64,000 bases of DNA from Macrocybe gigantea (lineage: Eukaryota; Basidiomycota; Agaricomycetes; Agaricales; Callistosporiaceae). This document shows, one piece after another, positions 34,190-44,799 of this stretch. Positions within the stretch are counted from its first letter, which is position 1; each line of letters starts with the position of its first letter. A program made the position numbers and the translations under genes. Under the pieces are notes generated by a model that did not search any database, had not been told where the DNA came from, and was given only the letters and a program-made list of their open reading frames with translations. Location: the NCBI GenBank assembly GCA_011319805.1, contig SJRY01000048.1:62001-126000 (forward strand). Reading direction: 5' to 3'.

Positions 34190-35590
34190 ACCCTGTTCGG
34201 CTCAAATGGCGGCCCCACGACTGCGGGCAATGACGCGTCATGGCGTTGTTGCATAAAGGGCATGCTGAGAATCATGTCGCCAACCTGGGTCGTGGGCGAG
34301 GCGAGCACGGCATCAGCAGCCTGGATGAGCCTGATGCAGTAGTCGGCCTTGTTGTCTTTTGAGGGTTCAGCGGTGAGGTCGAGCGGATGGAGGGGTATTT
34401 TGGTTCAGTCATCGAGCGTGATGGTCGTGTTGAGCGGGGTCGTGCATGGGACATAATCTGGGACAAGGGGGTGTCAGTCGCATGCACTCGTGAATGAAAA
34501 AGGGGAGTGCCTACACTGGCTGTCTGAGGCGGGACTGACGCCGATAGCGCCATAGATGCCATTGGCGACGTTGGAGGTGGTGAGGATGAGGGGTACACCC
34601 GAGTCGAGGACGGCGCTTGGAAAGACGGCACCTGTGTTGGAGCGGCCGACCTGGACGGGACGGTTCTCACCGTTTGCGTAGATGGTGATGGCGCAAACGC
34701 CGAGCTTACTGAAGAGTGTGCCGGAGCACTCGCTGATGAGCATTGAGTACCGGATCTTGGACGGGTCGTGCACGAGTGCGGACGGGTGGTGACTGATTCT
34801 GAGGATGGACCGGACACTGTCTAAGCCTTGACGAGACAGTGCAAGGGAGAGAAAGTGAGCAGGGGGCGCGGAGGACACGGGGGTGATGGAGAAGAGGTTG
34901 GAGGCCCAGGTGGTGCCGTTGGGATTGTTGGACGTGACGGGAGGGATGAGCTGAGCGATGATGGAGTTGAGGGGAAGAGCAAGCCCGAGGATGCCATTGA
35001 ACGAGGACGTGAGCAGGTCGTTGGCAACCGAGTCCGCTGCAGCTGCCAGAGAATGAGCGGGGAAGGATGGAGGCGAGAACGAATGGACGAACACACCAAA
35101 GGCCTGGTTTTCGATCAAATAGCCACCGAGCTCGACAGAGTCCCAGACGATGGAGCCGCTGATGCCAGAGTCACATCTGCGTCCATGTCAAGCTTGACAC
35201 CTTTGCCATCTCCTTTGCGCGACTGGTTGCGGCTATGCGAACGCCAGTTCACCCTGCCTCTTCTCGAGCTATCCAATCTCGTGCATCATTGACGTGATCT
35301 GTCTGAGTCGGACGACCAGCTGCAGGGGCTGAGTGGCAGGGAGAGAAAGGTGACGTCGATGACAATTCGGTTGTAGAAAGGAAGAGCCTGTTGGGTCATG
35401 GAGAGAAGCGCCAATGGACAAACCAGCTAGCATGTTGTTACTCACTTTTTGTCGACTCTTCAAGGCGTCCAACAAAGCAATGACAGAAGATAGCAGCGGC
35501 ATCGTGCCGGGCACCGTGGTGGTAGGGGTATGGAAGGCCTGCGAGGAGGTAGTTCTGAGAATCATCAAACTCTTCCTCAAGCGCATTTCT
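34190..35590 (-). pseudogene. A1 aspartic protease relic, copy 2
   Basis: Longer paralogue of the fragment at 13.5-14.1 kb. Recognisable A1 (pepsin-type) blocks: DSGISGSIVWDSVELGGYLI (about 35110-35170), ENQAFGVFVHSFSPPSFP, SVANDLLTSSFNGILGL, the second catalytic loop in AVLDSGVPLILTTSNVANG (about 34560-34615), and the C-terminal NKADYCIRLIQAADAV with VGDMILSMPFM (about 34270-34350). The first catalytic loop (normally DTGSSDLW) is not found: after TQPLQLVV (about 35310) the sequence leaves the family pattern. Several frame changes separate the blocks. The gene is probably inactive. Confidence 0.65.
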
Positions 35591-35825
35591 CGGTGTTATG
35601 GGGACACTGGAGTTTCGTTAGAGTACACAGCTGCAGACGTCGAGGCTGCATTTCGTCGCCACCATTCATAGATCCTTCATCTCTCTGCTTTGTAAGCATG
35701 AGCAAACCTGTGTTTTCCTTTTGAGGATAGGCGGTCTTGTGGTTCAAAACCGTTTCCCGACAGTCCCCTCCTAGCCTTCTTTCAAGTCTCTCAGCCCGCA
35801 AGAGGCGATCCAACCAGTTCTCGCC

Positions 35826-38800
35826 ATGGATGCTAGCCCCGCTGTACATGGCGGTGTCAAGAAACAAGAAGATGAGGATAAGGGGGAGAAACGTGATGCA
35901 AAGCCTGTTGCAAAGACGCTGAACAGAGTGCCTCGTAAGCATCCTTTCATTTATCCATGTTCAGGTATTTACCTTCTTAATACTCGACATGATCCAGGTG
36001 CATGCGTAAGGTCCATCTATATGCATTTTTGTTGCCTAATATTCCCCCAGAATGCCTGCAGAAAACAGAAGATGCGTTGTGAAGGCGCTGACAACCCACC
36101 CTGCAAACGTTGTCGGAATACCAATCTTGAATGCCTGTTTGAGAAGCCGTCGCGAGAGATGACCCTTACTGGAGAAGCCGGCTTGGAGTGAGCCCTCGGA
36201 TTCTTCCTCCCTTCTACTAGGCATGCTGAGACTTGCCACTCAAGGCGAATTCGGAGTCTCGAAACTCATGTTGCTGAGATTCGTCATACTCAAACCACCA
36301 TGTTAAGCACTCTTTCAGACCTTGTGTCTTTTCTTCGTGCAGGACCGATCAATGCCCGATCACCACTTGGATACACCCAATCATTCCATCAGCAATCCCC
36401 CAATGTGAACTCGCCCACACTGTCGACGCCAACCATGAGCAATATGAACGAGATGCACAACCCGTCCTCCCAGGGATTTCAGGTGTTTTCCCCATCACAC
36501 TCGCATATGACCGTCCCCCTTGCTGCTCAAAGTCGGACGTCAACGAATATGATGCCGCAGCATGGCACATCCCAACCCGGGCAGGCATCCCGAGATCTAC
36601 AGCCCACGCCTTCATATGGATCTTATCCCCAAATGGTCCAGCCGAGTTACAGCTCTCAGCACGCGCCCGTCTTGCCTCCATCTTCGAGCATCTCCGGCAT
36701 AAATCAGCCTCATAGCAATGTATCTTCCTTACGCTACCAGGTGGACCATGGCAATCCTCGGTCGCAGAGTAGGAATATACCCTCATCCAGTCTCAAAAGA
36801 CCAGAGGTTCCAGCGTCAACTGTCACTAGCGCAAACTCTTCCGATATCGAGGAAGAAGATAACGGGGAGCTCCCTGACTCTGGTCTTCTTGCTCCCTGGG
36901 AAGTGCTTCGTGGACTTGCAGATGTCGCAACTGAGCATGCCAATAAAGTACTTCTCATTTTATTATCCCTCTTGGAAAATTCGTTTGACCATTTGAACAG
37001 GAAACAGGAGAACATAGTGAACCGCTTAGCAGGACGCGAAGCCCTTCACCTGACCGTCACTCACGCCCTGTAAAGCGTCGGAAGATAAACCACAAGATGC
37101 ACCGCATTCTCACTTGCACAGATGGTAATTCATTTGCCTCATACTCCCAATGCTATATTGATCTTATCTTGCAGTAGTGACGAAGAGTATTATTTCCGAA
37201 TCCGAAGCGCGGCAATTGTTTGACATGTGCGCATCATATTCACTCGATTTGACCTTTTTTTGATTCAAATCATAGATATTATCATGGATGCTCTACTTTC
37301 CTGTATGAGAATCGGATTCTTTCGTTGCGAGAGTCCCTGATGATTCATCTCCGCAGACCCATTTTTGATTCAAAAACTGACACATTCGATGCGTTGCGTG
37401 AGAGATCGCCTTTTGCTGTTGACTGCATATGTATGGTTGCTGCTCACGTTCGAGATGGAGGTCCGCGAAATATCTCATGTTTGCCCTGACCCCTCCTAAC
37501 GCATCTCAAGCCAAGCCGAGCGAAACGTACTTGAAAATTCTTGAGGAAGTACAAGCGATATCTTGCGCCATGCTATTTGTGCCAGTCGTGAGCGCAGAAG
37601 CTGTACAAGCAATGAGTTAGTGTTCTTGTCCCTAGCAAAGGCTCGCACTTAGACTTTTTTTTTTTTTTTTTTAAACTGTAGTTCTCATTTCGGGATGGTC
37701 CGACAACGGTTGGCTAAGCGGCGGGCACGCGGTTCGAATGGCCATGGAACTTTGTATGTTGTCCTCCCCTGCAGTGACAAATTTCAACTGACCTACTCGC
37801 AAAACGGTCTGTCTTAGCTATGCACAAAGCCTGGCCCAGGTTGCGCAAGAGAATGAAAGCGCAGAAATCTGAGTCAAAGGATCACCAGCTTGTCATCGCG
37901 GTTCGGACTTGGTTCTGTCTCTATTTATTCGAACACCAGTTCGTATCTCAACCCGGCTCGTCTTGTTGAGAAGGCTCAGTTGCATCTAACGGATCTTTAC
38001 CACAGGATGTCATACGGCACAGGGCGGCCAGCTGTGCTCAAGGATGATGAGAGCATCAGCGAGTGCCGCCTCTTCCTGCAACATCCTTTAGCTATCGAAG
38101 ACGACATGCGACTAGTCTCTATGGTAGAACTCATGGCTATTCGCGAGAAAGTAACTAATGCATTATCGCCGACCGAGGAGCCTGTTAAAGAAGAGCATTT
38201 TTCCATGTTGCAAAATGCGAGCAGAGAATTTTCCGTATGGTTTGATGAGTGGGACCGCGCCTTTTCCCAGAAATACGAGGATGCGGGTAAATTTCCCTTC
38301 TTTGTTTATTCCGCATCACTACTAATTCGCTTCAGCGTTCTACCGGCAGAGTTTGCAGGTCCAACATCTTCACGCTGAACTCTATCACACAGCAATCGTC
38401 CTAAGGGGAATCAATGGGCCGGAAGACGTTCAAAAGATGCTGGTTGCGCAAAAACAACTTGCACTTCGAGCCATCTCGGTTGCTCGTCAGTGCATAGAGA
38501 TAACAGTTACCTCTCCTTCCTATAGCGAAGGAATGAAATATGGTACGTCGGGCTGAGCTTTGCTATGTGTTATGAAGCGGTTGCTTATCGTGACCGCTGT
38601 CAGCCGTCCATTATACCCATGTGACGGCGACTTTCACAGCGTCATTCCTTCTTCGGTTAGCAAGGCTGTTGTATGTCACATATTTACAGTTTTGACTATG
38701 GTAGTCTGACTCACCTTCGCAGCCCGAACGATTGTGACGTGACGGAGATCAGAAACCAAGTGGAACGACTAGCGAATCTACTGTCTGAAAGTGTGTGCCG

Positions 38801-39287
38801 TTCATTTTAAATGGATATGATACTCACGAGAGTAGTACCGGGCAAGCGATACGCTATATCCTTAAAACTGATGCTGAAAAGATCTGAAAAGCGCAAATTG
38901 ATATCAAGTTCTCGTTCTCCAAAGGCCTCCCATGATGTGCAACATCCTCCTGATCTATCAGCGATGAACAAGGTCGCAGCTCGCCTTACGAGAAACCAGG
39001 AGCCAATCTCAATGCAATATCAATCACCATACCCCGCCCCCATCAATGTTCATATGCATAATCCTCAAGAATTTCATATGGTGCACCAAGTTCAATACCC
39101 ACAGTACCAACATCACTCACACCCGGATGCGGAGCATATCTGGCACAGCTTTGAGACAGCTCCGAGCGAGCAAATGCCTCTCTGGATTATAGATCAGAAC
39201 CTCGGAGGAAATTCCATATCACAGGATGGAATGGATGCTTTATTGCTGCCGTACGAGTACATGCCACCTCAACAACAAATATGGTAA
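35826..39287 (+). CDS. Zn(II)2Cys6 transcription factor, fungal-specific
   Basis: Fungal regulator with an N-terminal Zn2Cys6 DNA-binding domain and a Fungal_trans middle domain. Exon 1 is 35826-35934. An 8-nt microexon (35998-36005, GTGCATGC) supplies the first zinc Cys. The next exon starts at 36051. The joined cluster has spacing C-x2-C-x6-C-x7-C-x2-C-x6-C. A coiled segment follows (RSLETHVAEIRHTQTT), then a Ser/Pro/Gln-rich linker (36340-36830), then the middle domain with YYHGCSTFL, SPFAVDCICMVAAHVRDGG, ISGWSDNGWLSGGHAVRMAM, AVRTWFCLYLFEHQ and SYGTGRPAVLKDDESISECR. The end reads LLPYEYMPPQQQIW, stop at 39285. The whole frame is intact over many exons, unlike several neighbours. Target genes are unknown. 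Confidence 0.88.
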
Positions 39288-39589
39288 ACATCATGTTATT
39301 TGTAGTTGTATACCTGTATTATACAACCCATCTTGGGAAATTGACTTGCCTTTCCAGGCTTGCTTGCCTGCCTTCCATCACGTACCCTTCCCTTCAAGAC
39401 TCTTTTTCAGGTCGCTCGCTCTTTCAGAGACAAAGGAAAAATTCCAAGATCGTCCGCAACGTTATAGGTTAGTATGGTCTTTTTCCATTTGCCTCCCTAT
39501 TCACCGTCCACCACTCAAGAAATCACCGAATGACGGAAGTTCATTCTTAAGCTAGCCAAGGCTCTCCTCTCCTTTGGCGTGCCTTCCCA

Positions 39590-40880
39590 AACAAACGCAA
39601 GGTCCCAGATGAGGCGAACCCATTGTTGAATGCCGCAAAGAAACCAAAGAAGCAGGTGAGCTTCCAGTTGGATATTGGATGTCTAAAGTGTTTATGATGA
39701 GTACTTCTCGTCCCCGATTAGGCTAATGCAAACGCGACTGGCAAGCGTAAATGTGGGCGATCATCATACAAAGTCGTAGCGTGTACTCTTGCTCAATTCT
39801 GCTATAGTGATGAATGCTGAGGAGCAACCGGGTGGTTTGCTCATCGTACGAACCCAATCGGGTACTAATGACACCTCATTACCATCCAGACCACCTTCAT
39901 CTCAGCCTCAGCATCCTCCACATCCACCCGCAGGCTCTCAGCTGTCCAAATCCCCACCCTCGAAGAAGTTCAGAGCGTCGTCCCAACCGCCAGCCCGGCC
40001 GCATCTGTCTGCTGCTCCGCTACCCTCTTCGCACCCCACCCCCACTTCTGCCCATGACCCCTCGGCGCCCTATGACGACCTTGAAATCGAAAACGACGTA
40101 CGTGCTATGGATGACGAAGCTAATCACCTATGACGAAACTCCCGAGCACCCACCACTATCGATCCTTCGTTCCCGTCTTCTCATACTAGCCAGGAAATAC
40201 AGTTCCAGCCGCGTTCCACTCCACGATCCACGTCTCGCGCACATTCGTGGAGCAGAGAAAACATTACAGATGCATTTGTACCTCTGCCATCGGATGAAAT
40301 GCCTCAAATTCAAAGAAATAAATTGTTGCGAGAGGGGGCTATGCAGGCAATAGCTAACGATCGCGGTCGTCAGATGGCGAGTTCGAATGGCATGTTCTCA
40401 AGTGGAGCAGGGCATCGCCGTCGAAGTTCTCTTTCACGCGGCAAGAGGATAAGCACGTCCTTTGCAGAAACCGGCGTAATAAGTGAGCACTCGTATGCTA
40501 TCTCCCTAGGATTTAATGCATTCATTTGCTATACCTCAGCCTTGCCTCACAGCTCCGTGTCAGAAAATAGCTTTTATAAACACTTTGATTATGAGTTACC
40601 AGATGCCGAGCGAGTGCGCCAGCTCTTAATATGGTGTTCTGCCCGTGCAGCAACCCCTTCCTCTTCATCCACTTCCGGCAACCTTCCCCAGCTCTCCGCG
40701 AAAGCAGCATCACTGTTAAAAGGTGTCCAAGAAGACACGATTCACCTGTTAGTGGAAAGAAAGATCGACCTCAGCCTTTACTCTTCGGACTCGGATCAGA
40801 ATGGCCAAGAGACTGAAGGTGTCGTGGTGGAAAACCAACAAAATGTAACGAATCGTGGATGGGAGGTCATCTACACCTAG
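39590..40880 (+). CDS. DSN1: Dsn1/Mis13, MIS12 kinetochore complex subunit
   Basis: Dsn1 is the Mis12-complex subunit that links inner and outer kinetochore. The N-terminal exon reads NKRKVPDEANPLLNAAKKPK and continues after an intron with ANANATGKRK; no in-frame ATG precedes it, so the start lies in an unplaced exon or has been lost. MNAEEQPGGLLIVRTQSG follows, then a Pro/Ser-rich linker. The family core is RNKLLREGAMQAIANDRGRQ, MFSSGAGHRRRSSLSRGKR and, after an intron near 40480-40550, SENSFYKHFDYELPDAERV and RQLLIWCSARAA. The stop is at 40878. A TGA at 40131-40133 is in frame. Either Arg was lost there, or a 96-nt intron (40098-40193, GTACGT to CCAG) removes it in phase. Confidence 0.75.
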
Positions 40881-41177
40881 CATATCCAAGAGTAAGTTAA
40901 AGATGATGCCATCTATTATCTAGCATTATCAACTCAACCTGAAGTGTAGTGCAGCAATGACCCATATACATGACAATGCGAGACTTTCGAAATCACAACC
41001 AATGATGTTAAATTACTCCAAACCCATGACAACCAGCTCGCTGGACGTCCCCATCCAGTCTGATGATCGAAACCGAAGGCCCCTTTACATGACTTTTAAC
41101 CTCGCGTTCGGAACACACATCGTCACTATTAGTTTCGCATCTACTACATTTTACTCTCATTTACGTTCATCATCATT

Positions 41178-42660
41178 ATGCTCTCGAGCTTTGCCTATAC
41201 TTTCTTTCCGGCTTTGAATGCAGCTCCTCCAGGCTGTACGAATATGTAAGTAACAAACTCCTTTCCTCTCTTTTCACCTCTGACACGAAATTTCTCAGAG
41301 AAAACACATCAACATTAACTGAATGGCTACTTCAGACTCTAACATTCTACGCAAATGCGAATCCTGAGAGCCCGTGCATTGACGCCTTGACACATCAAGG
41401 GGTTAGCTCACAGTTTTTGGTAGACCGCACTGGCGTTTAGGAGCTGCCTTTTTGGAGATAGGGGCGCTCGGCGTTGTTCAGTTGCTTCAATCCCTCTACG
41501 GTCCAAAAGAGGTTGTGCAAGACAAGCAGGATGGAGTTCTGTGGGTATCCCTTCCCCTTTCTGCTAAGCGCATAACATGATGGAACATCAATCTACGGCG
41601 TCATTTCAGTAATGCTGATATGGTCTTGCAACATCACGTTTTGGCCGTCGCCCTCGCAACTGCGCGTTTCGGAATGCGCGCTGGGATCAGAGCCATTTCT
41701 CGAGTTCCGTCTGATTGGGGGCCAGAGTTGTTTGTGTCCAGGAGTAAGGCGCGCTGGCTCATGCTGTAAGTGGCCGGTGATTTAATAGACTTGTTTTGAC
41801 ATGTATTTTCAGTGTTCTGTATTACATCCTCAGGGTATTGCGAATCGTCATCGTCACGATGATCCGTGTGGCTTTAGTGACGGCATTGAGGATAGCGATT
41901 TACGCTTGCATAGTGCAATTGTCTCGAGTGCCAGCTCTTCGCTCCTTATCCTGGTTCAAACATTATCAGTGTGAAACTGAAGAATGGCTGAACACCTTGT
42001 GAGCGAAACTCTACCTACTGCGATTGGAACTTGATCCGATCTATCTAGCGCCATGAAATATCTTGTGAGGCCTTCCTTAAGGATGTGCAAGAATATCATT
42101 CATTACGGAAGTATCGCGAGCCTGAAGGCAACTGCTTTTTGCCTCACTGCCCTGTGGAAGGCATCAAATATATGTTACGGTGCAGAGCCACCAAATCGAT
42201 CAGACCGAGGCGTATCGAGCACAATGATCCACTCCGTTGAGTGTAGTCCGGTCACAAAGTCGACCAGCGCCAATATCGGGACGCATGCGTTGTGGTCCGT
42301 GACTTCTATTGGCCTCGAAATGACTGGGCTATGCACATCAAAAATATTTGGAGATGCACAAGGTCCTGCGGCGCCAGCGCCGAGCATTGATAAGGAAACA
42401 GCCCTACAACGGGCTGAGCAAGTTCCCAAAAAGCCATCACCAGCATTGTGAGATTTGTCATTCCTTCATCGACGCGACGATGATACTCATCTGTTGAAAC
42501 AGTTCTCCTTCTCTGATGGTCATTCGATATTCAGTCATGGGCATTGCTACGGTCCGAACGATAGCAGTGATTGGTATGAAAACGTGAGTGACGCAGCCAT
42601 CATTTATGTCCCTGTTGAAAATTCAGGCATGATTCCTTAAAGATTCTCTATTTGTGCGTC
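41178..42660 (+). CDS. hypothetical protein with hydrophobic segment
   Basis: The ATG at 41178 opens MLSSFAYTFFPALNAAPPG. Exon 1 ends at 41245 with a GTAAGT donor. Subsequent exons remain in frame: NTSTLTEWLLQTLTFYANAN, FLEIGALGVVQLLQSLYGPK, MVLQHHVLAVALATARFGMR, a strongly hydrophobic stretch (YYILRVLRIVIVTMIRVALV, about 41820-41880), and RSLSWFKHYQCETEEWLN. The final exons are uncertain; the frame ends near 42640 (VPVENSGMIP) or just after 42448. Clean splicing supports a real gene. The hydrophobic part suggests membrane association. No family is recognised. Confidence 0.5.
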
Positions 42661-43259
42661 GAAATCAAAGTCGAACTTGAAGACATCGCCCTCTCCTGTC
42701 CTTGCAGTGGAAATATAAATGTCATCGAATGAGAAGGGGAATAATTTTGTTTGGCCCTGGTGGCTCTTTCGAATGTCGATCTTTTTTTTTTCTATTGTGG
42801 TAATCTATCTAAACCATTTGATTATTATATGATTATATTATATCCATCTTTTTTTTGAGTTCGAACAATATCGTCGTCTCAAGACTCGGGACGTCGACAC
42901 AGGTCGCATTGTGTCTGCTGACACCCGGCTCAAAATCCGGAGGAAGACTCGCCGGAGTGCGGGCAATAAGTGTGCTGCACTGCGCCCTCGAGCCCAGTCC
43001 AGCCAACTTGAACAGTTCCATCAAAATTTCGCTTAAAGCATTTAACGTCAGAGCCTCTACCTTCTCGATTTTCTTTATGTCCACAAGGCAGATCCAAACT
43101 ACTTGGACCACGTCATCGAGGATGAAACAAATGGGTCAAGCATGCCTGCTAGAATCGCATTTTCAAATTAACCTTTCCTAATCTCTACCGACATACGTCC
43201 CATATGGATACCATAATAATTATAAGAAAGCATACGATACATCATTCTGAAAGTCCAGA
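42661..43259. other. AT-rich intergenic region between convergent genes
   Basis: About 600 bp with poly-T tracts near 42781-42791 and 42849-42857. It lies between two converging 3' ends. No convincing gene or RNA. Confidence 0.45.
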
Positions 43260-44625
43260 TTATCGAGAAGAAGTGACTGCAGTCAAAACTTTGAAAACGT
43301 CGTCCTGCCTCTCCTTGAATGCACTCAGCTTGGTCATGCCAAGGCTCAGAGCATTGATCCGATTGACAAACGCGACTGTGCATCCTTCGAGACTCCTTCT
43401 TCGACTGCCCGAGTCCTCCTCATCAGCGGAAGATGCAGAGGAAGATGTGCTGGAGCGTGGGCGATACGCATAACCGACACTGCCTTCGAGCATCTTGTCG
43501 ACCTTCTCCATGCGCGATGTGCCAGAGGGACGTGCTCGCCGCGCTGGAGGTACTTGACGGTGATGGACGAATCTTCCTCCTCTATCTGGCGAGCCTCCCT
43601 GCCGATGAGAGCGAGCTCGCGCATGAAAGGCTGAAGCTCGACCGGGCAGCGGGCAAGGGTGAGTTGCTGGCCGAGAACACCAGTGATAAACACAGTGGCA
43701 TCGAAATCATGGCCATTGACGTTGTCTGTGGGTAGAGAGAGGGACGTCATGGAAACATAGAGAATGGCATATGCGACAGCAGCAAAATAGGTGCGAGGAC
43801 GGTCGGATTTGAGGATGCGGGCTAGCGACTTGTGTGATTCGAGAACAGTGGCTAGGGCAGCATAAAGGGTTTCACGGATGAGGTCGATGGCGGGGGTGTC
43901 GGGATCGCGGAGGGAGGAGGGGCTCGGTGGCGTCTTGGGCCGGGAGGAGCTTGGGAGAGGTGACGGAGCGAGTTGATTGTAGTTCTGCGGCTTTGGCGGC
44001 AACGGTGGAGGTATATCCGAAGCTGACACCGACTCTTCGAACGACGTTCTGGGGGACGACTGAGGAGAAGGGTCATACACGGGGGCGGAACGAAGGACAC
44101 CTTCTTGCGATGGCCAGACGACCCAGCATCGAGTGCGGCCTGGAGGTCGGATGCATAGCGGTCCTGAAAAGACCGGTGCTGACTGATTTCGATGGTGACA
44201 GCACGCAGATCGGCGGCGATGCCATTGATGGACGATAGCGGAGAGGAAACTGGCTCAAGCCTGCAGACGACATGGGCGAGATCATGCTGGTGCTCTGGGA
44301 CGAGTGCCTGGATTGGGGGAACATTGCTGGCCCAGACCTTGAGGAACGGCAGGAATTGCATGGGGCAGTTGTCGAGCGAGAGATCGGCAGGCTGACTGCT
44401 GTCGCGGCCGGAGGAGGATTTGACGGAACGGGGCAAGGGTACGGAGGGCGGATTGGTGGTACATCGGAGGGCGGCAAAGTAGAGGCAGAGGGCGGGACCG
44501 GTGATCATAAGATCGGCTTCGGCGCTGCTGAGAACGTCGACATCGAGCAGGCGTTCAGCTTTTGCCTGGGCGAGCGAGGACTTGAGGTAACTGTGGAAGC
44601 TGTCCTGGACGTACTCCGATATCAT
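43260..44625 (-). CDS. hypothetical protein with SH3-ligand-like proline motif, two frame breaks
   Basis: The ATG at 44625 opens MISEYVQDSFHSYLKSSLAQ, followed by LSSAEADLMITGPALCLYFA and FLPFLKVWASNVPPIQALVP. After KVSFVPPP the frame changes: one extra C in the C5 run (plus strand G run 44091-44095) would continue it as VYDPSPQSSPRTSFEESVS, DIPPPLPPKPQNY (a typical class of SH3 ligand) and TYFAAVAYAILYVSMTSLSL. A second single-C loss near 43527-43529 must be corrected to reach SGTSRMEKVDKMLEGSVGYA and the end FKVLTAVTSSR, stop at 43260. The two corrections give one continuous protein. It looks like a conserved fungal protein of unknown function. Confidence 0.55.
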
Positions 44626-44678
44626 CGATGCCGGGGAATGCTCCGCATCGTCGCGCTGTTGAATATTTTATCTTTTGA

Positions 44679-44709
44679 AAGAAGTGGCAGTGTGACACTG
44701 CCACTTCTT
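44679..44709. repeat. perfect palindrome, 15-bp arms
   Basis: GAAGTGGCAGTGT (44681-44693), one spacer base, then its exact reverse complement (44695-44707); two further A/T pairs extend the arms. It lies between the start of the 44.6-kb gene and the 3' end of PSD2. It could form a hairpin in DNA or RNA. Function unknown. Confidence 0.85.
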
Positions 44710-44799
44710 CGTGAATGGAATCACCGACAGAAGCGCAGCACTGTCCTCCTTTGTATTCGTTTCTACCTATCTACGGCAAAGGTATACGTATGGTCTCGT

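Noticed and set aside
37720..37745. GGTTCGAAT resembling a tRNA T-arm
   Set aside because: It lies within an exon of the Zn2Cys6 regulator and no matching acceptor or D-arm sequence surrounds it.
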